A DNA stretch of 64,000 nt from Spirochaetales bacterium (GCA_028533045.1 JAQQAP010000038.1:19537-83536), one strand, 5' to 3'; shown: positions 16,638 to 25,121, counted from the stretch's first letter. Program-made: numbers and translations. The notes: a model not told the origin generated them from the letters alone.

Positions 16638-17384
16638 TTACACCTCCTTATATTCTAATTTATTTTTTCCAGCCCAATCAAATGTTAAATCTCCATTTGG
16701 CTGAATAATCAACTCATAAATCCCATCCATTTGTTCGCACGTTTCCTGTACCTGATATTTAAAAGTCGTATGAACACCATGGATTAAGTGTCTACGGTGT
16801 AAACAGGCTCCACAAGAGTGGTAATCTATCAGTGTATCGTCATGATCAACAGGTAGGATATCTAAGTCAGAATAATACTTCCGAAAAGCCACCCTAGACC
16901 CTAGTAATTTTGCGATCATTATATATCGTTCTATGAAACTGTAGTCCGTAAAATCCGATGGTAGAAAGCAGTTCAATGTTACTTTGCCAGATTTACAGAT
17001 TTCTTTTAATTCCTCATAGTCGGGTACTGATTCCGTATTAAAGACATCATAATTTTCTTTGTCATAATAGTGGTGGCGGCTTATGTTTATATAATCTACC
17101 AAATCAATGTATTCTTTCTTAACGTGATGCCCGTTAGTGTTTAACACAACTTTATCAAACCTATTCCTGGCTGTTTTAAGATAATTGAATAGGTCGGGTG
17201 ATAAAGTAGGTTCGCCACCCGTTATGCTAATTTGCTTAAATACGGGAGGTAATGTATTACAAATAAATGAAAATCTTTCTAATGTTAACCCATGCCCCGA
17301 TTCCCAGTAACAGAAAGAACACTTCGCATTACATCCTACAGGCATAATAAGAGACAAGTTGGGATTGTTAACTGTTAACTTCAT
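16638..17384 (-). CDS. Radical SAM enzyme
   Basis: 248 residues from ATG 17384 (overlapping the previous stop; GTG 17393 and 17390 are alternatives). The CX3CX2C cluster motif GCNAKCSFCYW is at residues 18-25. ITGGEPT (SAM-binding GGE) and VVLNTNGHHV follow as in the MoaA/QueE-like TIM barrel. Near the C-terminus, SCGACLHR and a further Cys (QETCEQMDG) could bind an auxiliary cluster or metal, before IIQPNGDLTFDW. Substrate unknown; the next gene encodes a Gly/Cys-tailed peptide. No queuosine pathway genes (QueC, QueD, FolE) were seen. Confidence 0.85.
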   Translation of the reverse strand: MKLTVNNPNLSLIMPVGCNAKCSFCYWESGHGLTLERFSFICNTLPPVFKQISITGGEPTLSPDLFNYLKTARNRFDKVVLNTNGHHVKKEYIDLVDYINISRHHYYDKENYDVFNTESVPDYEELKEICKSGKVTLNCFLPSDFTDYSFIERYIMIAKLLGSRVAFRKYYSDLDILPVDHDDTLIDYHSCGACLHRRHLIHGVHTTFKYQVQETCEQMDGIYELIIQPNGDLTFDWAGKNKLEYKEV

Positions 17385-17548
17385 CTCCACCACCTACAAA
17401 TCCCATCTGGTATCTTTTCCCCATTCTCCCAGTACCACTTCCCATCTCTCCACTCTACCCGCTCATTTCTCATAAATTCATGTCTCATTTCATACCAGCC
17501 GTTTTGAGCAGGAACCATAACTTTACCGTCATGAAAGTTCCAATTCAT
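17381..17548 (-). CDS. 55-residue Trp-rich protein
   Basis: First gene of the minus-strand operon, ATG after AAAAAGGAG, stop overlapping the radical SAM start. It has seven Trp in 55 residues (NWNFHDGKVMVPAQNGWYEM, then VEWRDGKWYWENGEKIPDG, ending CRWWR), mostly beta-forming. No family recognised. Position makes a partner role for the radical SAM enzyme or peptide possible but unproven. Confidence 0.55.
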   Translation of the reverse strand: MNWNFHDGKVMVPAQNGWYEMRHEFMRNERVEWRDGKWYWENGEKIPDGICRWWR

Positions 17549-17601
17549 AGATTTTCTCCTTTTTAAAAATGGAACCGGGTATTAACCGGCCCATCATCAA
17601 C

Positions 17602-17618
17602 ATTTACCATGGGTAAAT
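17602..17618. promoter_or_regulatory. 17-bp inverted repeat in the operon leader, candidate operator
   Basis: ATTTACC-ATG-GGTAAAT, a perfect seven-base inverted repeat, lies in the 5' leader of the minus-strand operon about 16 bp downstream of its -10 box. It is suitable for a dimeric repressor. Confidence 0.45.
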
Positions 17619-17633
17619 ATGTTTCTCAATAAA

Positions 17634-17662
17634 ACATTAAACGTAAACTAAAATAAAGTCAA
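17634..17662 (-). promoter_or_regulatory. Promoter of the radical SAM operon
   Basis: Minus strand: TTGACT, 17-bp spacer, TAATGT. It is back-to-back with the plus-strand promoter, the two -35 boxes being eight bases apart and forming the inverted repeat GTCAA-N8-TTGAC. Confidence 0.65.
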
Positions 17663-17670
17663 CAAAAAAC

Positions 17671-17699
17671 TTGACATTGGTTCAAATCCATACTATTGT
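17671..17699 (+). promoter_or_regulatory. Early plus-strand promoter
   Basis: TTGACA, 17-bp spacer, TATTGT, 21 nt upstream of the first early gene, in a divergent arrangement with the minus-strand operon. Co-regulation of both directions from this 170-bp region is likely. Confidence 0.7.
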
Positions 17700-17720
17700 T
17701 TATCCGAAAGAGGAGGTTCT

Positions 17721-18485
17721 ATGACGTTAGAACAATACGAAAAGAGATATGCCGAACTTAAAGAGCAGGGAATACGATCTATGCACTTTGGGTTTAACGG
17801 ACAGCTCCCGGTTGATTTCTTGAAAATAGAAGTCTTTGAGGAAGTCATCAAAGAAAGCCATATCCATATGATCGAAAGGAGTGTAAACGAAAACGGCCAA
17901 TGGGTAAAAAAGAAGGAAATTGTTGATTGGAAGAAGGGGTTTATCTTCATGTTAGGGGGGCTTTGTGGTATAGAGTCCGATCCTTTTGTAAGTGAGAAGA
18001 CCGGAAAGTATGCCTATCTGTCCCATGCGAGACTATGGCGGTTACTTCCTTCTATGAACAAAGAATCGGTATCCGCAGAATATGAATTTGACGCCGAAAT
18101 CCGGGCAGAAGAAACCATTTTGAAGAACGAGATCAAGTTCCAGGATTATCAGCAGAAGGTAGCAGAAGGGAAAAAGCCGCGTTATGAAGTCTACCAGAAG
18201 TACAAAACCGAAGCCGACAAAAGGCTTGCTGTTGTGGAAATGGCGAAATTCGGTAGACAACGTGCCGACTCTGGGGCGCATAAGAGGGGAATAATCAAAA
18301 TGCTTAAACTTCCCAATCCAAGAGAAGAGTTTATAGGTATGACTGTGTTTTGCTTTAAGTGTGTTCCCAACTTAGATAACATGGAAATGAGACACAAACT
18401 GCTTAATGATGATAAATCTGCTCAAGAGGTGTTTGGTATTGCTGATAATACAGGGACCATTCCCCATGTACCGGAGGGAGAATGA
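17721..18485 (+). CDS. Possible single-strand annealing protein
   Basis: 254 residues, AGAGGAGG before ATG, first gene after the early promoter. LGGLCGIESDPFVSEKTGKY and later MAKFGRQRADSGAHKRGIIK recall the layout of RecT/Erf-type phage annealing proteins (beta-rich core, then a helix with many Ala/Arg). The same operon carries the Mre11-Rad50 fusion and SSB, which are natural partners in recombination. No decisive motif is visible, so function is tentative. Confidence 0.4.
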   Translation: MTLEQYEKRYAELKEQGIRSMHFGFNGQLPVDFLKIEVFEEVIKESHIHMIERSVNENGQWVKKKEIVDWKKGFIFMLGGLCGIESDPFVSEKTGKYAYLSHARLWRLLPSMNKESVSAEYEFDAEIRAEETILKNEIKFQDYQQKVAEGKKPRYEVYQKYKTEADKRLAVVEMAKFGRQRADSGAHKRGIIKMLKLPNPREEFIGMTVFCFKCVPNLDNMEMRHKLLNDDKSAQEVFGIADNTGTIPHVPEGE

Positions 18486-18724
18486 TTTACAAAATACTAA
18501 ACCTCATTTTCGGATGGGATTATGTCTACTATGATTATACCAATAATGAGTATCCCAGAAGTCGTAAGCATGGAATTGGTCGTGTATTTGTTACGTATGA
18601 TGGTCAAGTTTCTCTCTGGTTGGATAAACAGGAACATGACCTGTTAAAAATACCAAGCCCGGAAGCTGTTAACTGGCTTACTTGTGATAGTGAAAAATAT
18701 TTCCTAAAAGGAGAAAACCAATGA
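18482..18724 (+). CDS. 80-residue hypothetical protein
   Basis: ATGA coupling to the previous gene. Tyr/Asp-rich start (FGWDYVYYDYTNNEYP), then GRVFVTYDGQVSLWLDKQ. No family recognised. Confidence 0.6.
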   Translation: MIYKILNLIFGWDYVYYDYTNNEYPRSRKHGIGRVFVTYDGQVSLWLDKQEHDLLKIPSPEAVNWLTCDSEKYFLKGENQ

Positions 18725-18930
18725 AAAAGAAGAATCGAATAATTTGTTTTGACAAAGAAGTGACCAGCTTAGTTATCGGTACTACCGTTTATAGACGGGT
18801 AGTAAAGAAGGGAAAAGAAACCGTCTGGATGAAGAAATACGAAGAAGAAAAGTCCAGAAAAACTCTTAATGAAAAGACTAACGAGGTAAAAGATAGCCTT
18901 GATGAACAGTTGGCAAAGGTGGGGAAATGA
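18721..18930 (+). CDS. 69-residue Lys-rich hypothetical protein
   Basis: AAAGGAG before the ATG, overlaps both neighbours by four bases. Basic N-terminus, highly charged helical C-terminal half (KKYEEEKSRKTLNEKTNEVK). Function unknown. Confidence 0.6.
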   Translation: MKKKNRIICFDKEVTSLVIGTTVYRRVVKKGKETVWMKKYEEEKSRKTLNEKTNEVKDSLDEQLAKVGK

Positions 18931-19817
18931 AAAAGGAAGAGTTGAGTAATTACGCCAAGGGGATGAATTGTTCCGCAGATGTTTTCGATTGGATAGAAAA
19001 GCGAGTACCGGAAAAATATGATCTATCTGAGGTAGAACATATTTTGGATTATCTGGCGTCAAGCCGTAGACCGAAAAGACTTGAACGAGCGACTTATGAC
19101 CAAATGAAATCCAATGCCGCAAAATGGGTAAAGTCCCTATCTAAAAAAGGCTCTAAAATTAACGAAGGAGAAAATGGGGTGGAAACCGTTTTGGATTTCG
19201 GTGATGGGTTTCGATTTGTTAAGCTTATTAGCGAAGAATCATACAAGAGAGAAGGAAGCCTTATGCGTCATTGCGTGGCATCGTACTACGGGCGTGACGT
19301 TGAAATATTTTCTTTGCGTGATCGAAATAACAACCCTCATTGCACTATTGAAAAAGATCAACAGATCAAAGGTAAGGGAAACGGAGATATTAGCCCTAAA
19401 TATATTGATTATGTAGTTAGATTTTTGGAATGGTCTGGCATGAAAGTACGTGATTCTGAAATGAAGAACCTTGGGTATGAGGTTGTATCATTTGCAGAAT
19501 ATATTATCGGAGGTAACCTTTACCGAGAAAGATATATTCGCAAAGAAGAGGAGGTAACCTACAATGAAGATGTGGTTATATTTGACGATCTTTTAGAGGC
19601 TATAGCATACCGAGGAGATAAGATATGCCTATTTAAAGGGTATGCCTATTTCGAAGGTTCCTCCATAACCGATCTGGGACAGCTTGCCTCTATCGGGGGG
19701 TATGCCGATTTCCGTAATTCCTCCATAACCGATCTGGGACAGCTTGCCTCTATCGGGGGGTATGCCTATTTCGGGGATCTATATGAACTTGAGAGAGAGT
19801 GGGAGGCTAGAAAATGA
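18927..19817 (+). CDS. PcfJ-like protein with C-terminal tandem repeats
   Basis: 296 residues. The block SLMRHCVASYYGRDVEIFSL, then RDRNNNPHCTIE and IKGKGNGDIS, is characteristic of PcfJ-like proteins found on phages and conjugative elements; their biochemical role is unknown. The C-terminus has 20-residue repeats (SSITDLGQLASIGGYA) encoded by an exact 60-bp period, followed by an acidic tail. ATGA coupling to both neighbours. The repeats resemble short beta-solenoid units. Confidence 0.65.
   Translation: MKKEELSNYAKGMNCSADVFDWIEKRVPEKYDLSEVEHILDYLASSRRPKRLERATYDQMKSNAAKWVKSLSKKGSKINEGENGVETVLDFGDGFRFVKLISEESYKREGSLMRHCVASYYGRDVEIFSLRDRNNNPHCTIEKDQQIKGKGNGDISPKYIDYVVRFLEWSGMKVRDSEMKNLGYEVVSFAEYIIGGNLYRERYIRKEEEVTYNEDVVIFDDLLEAIAYRGDKICLFKGYAYFEGSSITDLGQLASIGGYADFRNSSITDLGQLASIGGYAYFGDLYELEREWEARK
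19668..19766 (+). repeat. 60-bp period direct repeat in the PcfJ-like gene
   Basis: Two copies of a 39-bp identical core (TTCCTCCATAACCGATCTGG and onward) at 19668-19706 and 19728-19766. Partial flanking copies (TATGCCTATTTC) mark the unit edges. In-frame copy-number change would add or remove 20 residues. Confidence 0.85.
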
Positions 19818-22800
19818 AAACAGGACACATAGCAGATTTTCACCACTCCCCGGAACGCCACAATAAGTGTATGCGGATTCTTGATCAGGTAAAAGAAGTA
19901 ATGCCGGATTTAGACTTGCTAACAAACTCCGGTGAAAACTTCCACAACCCCTATAATATCCAGAGTGCGCTTAATTCACTTCTGTCTAAATGGGAAGAGA
20001 TAACAACAATCGGCCCGGTAGCAACAATTAACGCCACTCAAGGAAAACACGAAAAAGAAGGAATGGTAGAGCTTCTTTCCAGGTCCGGGGTAGTGGTAAT
20101 GAAGCCGGGGAATCAGTATATGCTTTCTAAAAGTGGAAGGATTGTAATTGAAGACAATAATTATTCTGCTGTACTGCCTAGACTCGCAATGTTCCCCGTA
20201 CCCCACGCCCACAAAGCTAACTTACTTAAAAAAGGCATGACAGGGGAAGAGGCCAACGCCCATGTAAACAAGGCCATGGCTAAACTCTGCCAACAGTACG
20301 GGGCTATGAGTGCCCAACATCCCGATGTTCCTTCCCTGGCTGTTGGTCACGGCGTAGTAAAAGGAAAAAACACCAGAGAGCTAAAAGCACTTTCGGAAAG
20401 CTCTATTTACTCAACAGAAGCCGAACTATCCGCAATAGGGGCAGATTTCTACGCATGGGGTCATTATCATAACCCTGTAGACTTTGAAATCATTCGGGGT
20501 GGATATTTAGGGTCTTTCGCATGGGATTTTAACGAAACCGGCTATAAACCGGCTATGACAATAATTGATTGGGATACCATGGAAGTAACCCGCCATCCTT
20601 TCGATATTAACGAAAGGAAAAAATACGTCATGAACCCCGGTGATATTCTTCCTGTAATGATGAAACAGGATGTATGGTTGGTGAACAACGGGACTGATTT
20701 CACCGCAGAAGACTGCAAAAAGATGGGAGCCGATTTCGTCAAGGTTACTTCTGAAATAGAAGTAGAAAACAAGATACGATCAACGGAAGTTATCGAAGCT
20801 GTTACCTATCAGGATAAATTCAAAGCGGTTTACCCCGATGCTACGGATGAACAATTAACTATCTGCGAACAGTTTTGGAACGAAGACAAAGCAGACGGGA
20901 AAATCCCTGAAAAGAAAGTTATATCTCCCATGTCGGTAGAGGTTCACGGATCAAAGGCGTTTCTTGAAAGACTTGGAAAAGAAACAGTGTCCTTCTCTGT
21001 GGAAAATCTGGATTATTGCACTACAATGCTTTCCGGACCCGGAGGATATGGGAAAAGTTCTCTTTTCGATTACCTGTCTCCCTTTTCGGTGTTGTTTCTT
21101 CAAAGTAACTCCCTGATTTCCACCTTTGAGTTGGGCGATTCTTATATCCGGCAGTCTTTCAAGGTGAATGATACCGTTTATGAAATCGAGAAGCTTTTCA
21201 AGCCTACTCTGAAAAATCCCAAAGCGGAATATTTCGCATGGGAAATTGTAGACGGCCAGAGAAAAGCTATCCCCGGTTTGACCGGCAACAAACAGCCTTA
21301 CGATGAATGGTGTCTTTCTGTTTTCGGTTCTCCCCGGAAATATGCTTCATCGGTTCTCAACACTCAGTTTGATGATAACCAGTCAAAATTCATGGGACAG
21401 TCTATCAATCCTTCCTTAATTCAGGCTACCAATGTAGAGCTAAAAGCCCTTTTCCATGAATTGGCCGGTACAGACATGAAGCACTTGGAAATGAAATGTA
21501 AGAAGGAGATGGACACGTACCGAGAAAAAGCAGAAGAAGAAGAAATCAAAAAGGCCGGTGTTGCTGAAAACATTCCCGATAAAACGCTAACAATGATAGC
21601 GACCAAAGAGCTTGAAAATACGCTATATCGGGAAGAATCAACAATGGACAGCTATAAGAGCCGAGAAGCCCTTATGGTCGATGCTGTGGCTCGTATGGAG
21701 GCTGTAGAGAAAGAAAATGCTCTTATTGAATCTGCTATTGTAACTCTGGAATCTCAAGTGACAGCAGAGGAGGAGAATAAAGAAGTATTTGAAAAAGAAC
21801 TATCCGAACTTGGGAACGTGGATATTGAGGATATTAACCGCCGACTCTCTGTTATGGATACGGAGAAAGCAATATATGACAAGAGACTTACGGAACTCCC
21901 CGCGATACAGGAGAGAAACAAAGAAAAGCGTGATAATTACGAGACTTCTGTAACTGAGTATAACGCCGCCATGTCCAGTATAAGAACCCATAACGCCGAA
22001 GTGGACAGGATAACCGGAGAAGTAAACCACGCAACATCCATGAAATCCAGCATCTTGAATCGCCGGGATTCGATCATCCGTCAAGCAGAAAGCGACACTG
22101 TAAAGAAGAATGATGAAAACGCCCGGAATTTCACATCCGAACAGGAAAGGCTTAAAACCGAGATAGAAACTCTCACGAACAGAATTGAAGATGGTAAAAA
22201 GTATATCGATTCTGTAAAACCCTGTCCTAAGTGTGGCTATATGGATGAATCTGCCATAGCGGAAAAAGAAAAGTATGAGAAAGGTGTTGAACGACTCAAA
22301 GCAGAAAAAGAAACTGCCGAAAACACTCTTTCTAACCTCAAGGCCCCCGAACCTGTAACAATCGAGCCGGACCTATCCGAAATAGACAAAGAGATTGTCG
22401 AAGTTGACGCAAAAATCAACGTTCAGATACCCGAACGAAAGGAAGAACCCGCCGCTCCTGTCATGGATACGTTGGAAGATGAAACAATTCCTTCCTTTGA
22501 TTTGGAGTCCTACAATAGATACAAAGAACATATTGCCGGATATTCCGAAGATAAGGCAACAGAGATAAGGACAAAAATTACAGAATCATCTAAACGGATT
22601 GCTACTATCAAGGAACAGATAAGCGTAAAGGCTTTATCTAAACAGGCTGTAGATAATACGTGCCGGGAAGAATTATCGGACGTAAGAGATGAAATCAGAA
22701 AACAGGAGGAAAGAATAACATCGATAAAGCATGATATATCGGTAAACAAAACGCGTGTTAATGATATTGACAAAATGCTTGAATCCCTGTCAGAATACGA

Positions 22801-23323
22801 TAAAAGGATTGAAGAATACCGGGAAAGAGAAGAGTTCTGGTCGGATATGAAAAAGAAATGGGGGCCTAACGGAGTACCGGCAAGAATACTGGAACATACC
22901 GGGCCTTACGTGGATGCCCTGGCTAATGAGCTATTGGCTAAATACTACCCGGTTTACAAGGTTCATTCCGAAACTACCCGACCGTCAGCGGACGGGAAAA
23001 AAGAATTGGAAGTATTCAGCATCAATGTGGTCAACCAGGAAACGGGACGGATTAAACCGCTGAACTGTATATCTGGGGAAGAAAGAAATTTTGTTGTTCT
23101 TGCCCTTCGTAATGCGTTCGGAAAAATCAACAAGCAGAATTCCTTGGAAGAGTGGACCGTATCATACGAAGACGAGCCGGACGCTCATGTTTCCAGTGAT
23201 TTCATTCATGCTTTTTGGGATATGGTCGAAGAAACAACTGCCGGGAAGAAGGGGATATGTATAGCCCATTCCAACGAGATCAAGACCAGATCAGGGTCAC
23301 AAATTGATATAAGAGAGGTGTAA
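19814..23323 (+). CDS. Fused Mre11-Rad50 (SbcD-SbcC-like) nuclease-ATPase
   Basis: 1169 residues. Residues 1-260 look like the Mre11/SbcD phosphoesterase: D8-F-H10, VGHGVVKG and AWGHYHNP are kept, but the usual GD motif reads SGEN (E41) and the GNHD motif reads GKHE (K78-H79-E80). From about 395 the Rad50/SbcC part begins: Walker A GPGGYGKSS near 407-415, long coiled coils, zinc hook CPKC near 804, more coiled coil, signature SGEERNFVVLALRNAFG and Walker-B-like VSYEDEPDAH near the end. T4 gp47/gp46 and SbcD/SbcC are separate proteins. It lies with SSB and a possible annealing protein in the recombination operon. Confidence 0.85.
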   Translation: MKTGHIADFHHSPERHNKCMRILDQVKEVMPDLDLLTNSGENFHNPYNIQSALNSLLSKWEEITTIGPVATINATQGKHEKEGMVELLSRSGVVVMKPGNQYMLSKSGRIVIEDNNYSAVLPRLAMFPVPHAHKANLLKKGMTGEEANAHVNKAMAKLCQQYGAMSAQHPDVPSLAVGHGVVKGKNTRELKALSESSIYSTEAELSAIGADFYAWGHYHNPVDFEIIRGGYLGSFAWDFNETGYKPAMTIIDWDTMEVTRHPFDINERKKYVMNPGDILPVMMKQDVWLVNNGTDFTAEDCKKMGADFVKVTSEIEVENKIRSTEVIEAVTYQDKFKAVYPDATDEQLTICEQFWNEDKADGKIPEKKVISPMSVEVHGSKAFLERLGKETVSFSVENLDYCTTMLSGPGGYGKSSLFDYLSPFSVLFLQSNSLISTFELGDSYIRQSFKVNDTVYEIEKLFKPTLKNPKAEYFAWEIVDGQRKAIPGLTGNKQPYDEWCLSVFGSPRKYASSVLNTQFDDNQSKFMGQSINPSLIQATNVELKALFHELAGTDMKHLEMKCKKEMDTYREKAEEEEIKKAGVAENIPDKTLTMIATKELENTLYREESTMDSYKSREALMVDAVARMEAVEKENALIESAIVTLESQVTAEEENKEVFEKELSELGNVDIEDINRRLSVMDTEKAIYDKRLTELPAIQERNKEKRDNYETSVTEYNAAMSSIRTHNAEVDRITGEVNHATSMKSSILNRRDSIIRQAESDTVKKNDENARNFTSEQERLKTEIETLTNRIEDGKKYIDSVKPCPKCGYMDESAIAEKEKYEKGVERLKAEKETAENTLSNLKAPEPVTIEPDLSEIDKEIVEVDAKINVQIPERKEEPAAPVMDTLEDETIPSFDLESYNRYKEHIAGYSEDKATEIRTKITESSKRIATIKEQISVKALSKQAVDNTCREELSDVRDEIRKQEERITSIKHDISVNKTRVNDIDKMLESLSEYDKRIEEYREREEFWSDMKKKWGPNGVPARILEHTGPYVDALANELLAKYYPVYKVHSETTRPSADGKKELEVFSINVVNQETGRIKPLNCISGEERNFVVLALRNAFGKINKQNSLEEWTVSYEDEPDAHVSSDFIHAFWDMVEETTAGKKGICIAHSNEIKTRSGSQIDIREV

Positions 23324-23324
23324 T

Positions 23325-23534
23325 GTGGATATTCGGGTTAATAAAAAAATGACAAAACTTATAGATAATATTTCTGATGCTCTTGATTATCACGACCGGA
23401 TGAAGGTTTTAACGTCAGCAATTGCAATTTTTAGCCACATAACAAACACTATAAAAAACGGGGGTGCTGTTGAAATAACCTACCCCGATGGAACTAAGAA
23501 GCAATTAGGTCTAGACGATAAGGTGGAGTCATAA
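23325..23534 (+). CDS. 69-residue hypothetical protein
   Basis: GTG start with GAGAGGTG upstream. Helical N-terminal half (NKKMTKLIDNISDALDYHDR) and a short beta end (AVEITYPDGTKKQLGL). Function unknown. Confidence 0.55.
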   Translation: MDIRVNKKMTKLIDNISDALDYHDRMKVLTSAIAIFSHITNTIKNGGAVEITYPDGTKKQLGLDDKVES

Positions 23535-23858
23535 ATGAGTCAAACAAAATCAGAAAGAGTAAAAGCACTTATCATTTCAGAAGCAAAAAAAATGTTTATT
23601 GAAAGAGGATATCACGGTATGAATTATCGTGATTTAGCAAAGGAAACAGGGCTTTCCCCGGCGGCTCCCTATCATCGGTTCAAAAACAAGCTTGAATTGT
23701 TTGAAGCTTGTATTGATGGTGCAGAATTGACGTTTGATTGTGCGGCAGAAAGACCATTAGAGTTTACTATGCTGTTGGAAAAGACCCTACAGGAAAATGG
23801 TGGAATCATTTCTAAGTTGTCACAGTGTGACCCGGAAGTGTTATTTAGTTTGGTGTAA
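23535..23858 (+). CDS. TetR-type HTH protein lacking a full ligand domain
   Basis: 107 residues. Residues 5-60 match the TetR DNA-binding domain (ALIISEAKKMFIERGYHGMN, then YRDLAKETGLSPAAPYHRFK and NKLELFEAC). Full TetR regulators are near 190-210 residues; here only about 45 follow, so the ligand/dimerisation domain is shortened. It may dimerise differently or act as a phage transcription regulator. Confidence 0.7.
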   Translation: MSQTKSERVKALIISEAKKMFIERGYHGMNYRDLAKETGLSPAAPYHRFKNKLELFEACIDGAELTFDCAAERPLEFTMLLEKTLQENGGIISKLSQCDPEVLFSLV

Positions 23859-23871
23859 AAGGAGAAATAAT

Positions 23872-24363
23872 ATGGAAACAATGAAAGACATTCAGGAAGC
23901 AATCAAGAAGAATATGCCTGAAATGGTTGGTAAGGAACTGCAAGACCTTATCAAGGAATATGAAGCGAAAAAGGTTGAACTTAGGGAAAAGAACGATATT
24001 ATCGATTCCCTAGAATCATCCATGAAAAAACAGGAATCCGAACTTTCCGCATTAAAGAAAACCGTCAAAACATACGGCGATCTTGTTGAACGGGAATCGG
24101 TCATTCAGTCCAAAGAGCAAGAACTTGCCATTAAAGAAGCTGTTCTGGCGGTCCGGGAAGAAACCGCCGATCTTCGAGTTAATGATCACAAAGAAATGTT
24201 TTCCCAGGTATTCAAAAACAGGATTACAAGGGAATCGGTATTAACCCCCATTAAAATTGACAATGGAGAATATAGCGGGTACATAAACGGACACGAAGAA
24301 AAGATGAAAAGCTGTGAAACGATTGAGGAACATTACGCCGAAAACAAGAAAGAAGAAGAATAG
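23872..24363 (+). CDS. Coiled-coil hypothetical protein
   Basis: 163 residues from ATG 23872, chosen because AAAAGGAG lies eight bases upstream; an ORF extension to 23797 overlaps the TetR gene without a ribosome site. Residues 20-110 are a strong coiled coil (LIKEYEAKKVELREKNDIID). The C-terminal part has ITRESVLTPIKIDNGEYSGY. Function unknown. Confidence 0.6.
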   Translation: METMKDIQEAIKKNMPEMVGKELQDLIKEYEAKKVELREKNDIIDSLESSMKKQESELSALKKTVKTYGDLVERESVIQSKEQELAIKEAVLAVREETADLRVNDHKEMFSQVFKNRITRESVLTPIKIDNGEYSGYINGHEEKMKSCETIEEHYAENKKEEE

Positions 24364-24372
24364 ATAATCTGT

Positions 24373-24390
24373 GGGGGTTTAACAGCCCCC
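24373..24390. other. GC hairpin between operon segments
   Basis: GGGGG-N8-CCCCC just after the preceding stop and before the peptidase gene. There is no T-run on either side; possibly an attenuating or mRNA-stabilising stem. Confidence 0.4.
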
Positions 24391-24407
24391 TATTAAAAGG
24401 GGAGGAT

Positions 24408-25121
24408 ATGAGAAAAATACTAAGAGCTTTAGGAATTATTCTATTTAGTGTGATGGGGTTAGTATCCCTTCATTCTATCAGAGTAACAGAGTCACTAAAA
24501 CTTTCCGTACAAAATGAGAAAGCAACTGCGGATCGGTATAAAGAAAAAGCCGATAGTCTTGAGGCCAACCTAAAGATTGTCGAAGAAGCAAAAGACTCTC
24601 TTGAAAAAGAGTTGGAATCTACCAAGAAAAATATGGAGTATTTGACGGCGTTATCACCGTTGAAAGGGCTTGTTTCCGAGGATGAAATTAACGAGTTAAT
24701 CAAGGAAATTCCCCACGGAAACCCGTTCCGGTGTGATTTTATTGTAACAAGCAAATTCGGAGAAAGAACATTAGATCACGGGGTGAATATCCGCACGCAT
24801 ACTGGTGTAGATATTATTCCCGTATCTGATGAATGGATAATAACACCTATAGACTCCGGGGCAGTCGAATCCTACGGGTATGATGCTGTTTATGGTAAAT
24901 ATGTATATGTTCGTCACTCTGACAGAGTAAGGACTTTTTCAGCACACGGGGAAACTATTTACAACCGAGGAACCACGGGGCATATAGTGGACGACAACAC
25001 GGCTATTATGTACATGGGAGACACAGGATATTCTAAAGGTAAACATTTGCACTTTGAAATCCAGGTGTGGACCGGAGAGAGGTGGCAAGCGGTAAATCCT
25101 TTACCTTTTTTGGAGGGGTAA
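24408..25121 (+). CDS. Membrane-anchored M23 (LytM) peptidase
   Basis: 237 residues, GGGGAGG before ATG. One N-terminal transmembrane segment (ALGIILFSVMGLVSLHSI), coiled coil about 30-75, then the M23 zinc peptidase core: HTGVDIIPV, YGKYVYVRHSDRVRTFSAHG and HLHFEIQVW, which give the metal ligands H...D, H and HxH. It cuts peptidoglycan cross-bridges. It may act in lysis or in remodelling the wall, anchored at the inner membrane; location in the early region is unusual for a lysis gene. Confidence 0.8.
   Translation: MRKILRALGIILFSVMGLVSLHSIRVTESLKLSVQNEKATADRYKEKADSLEANLKIVEEAKDSLEKELESTKKNMEYLTALSPLKGLVSEDEINELIKEIPHGNPFRCDFIVTSKFGERTLDHGVNIRTHTGVDIIPVSDEWIITPIDSGAVESYGYDAVYGKYVYVRHSDRVRTFSAHGETIYNRGTTGHIVDDNTAIMYMGDTGYSKGKHLHFEIQVWTGERWQAVNPLPFLEG

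Noticed and set aside
16638..17384. Radical SAM gene as QueE of a deazaguanine DNA-modification pathway
   Set aside because: No QueC, QueD, FolE or DpdA-like genes were found in the window, and the C-terminal Cys-rich segment does not fit QueE.
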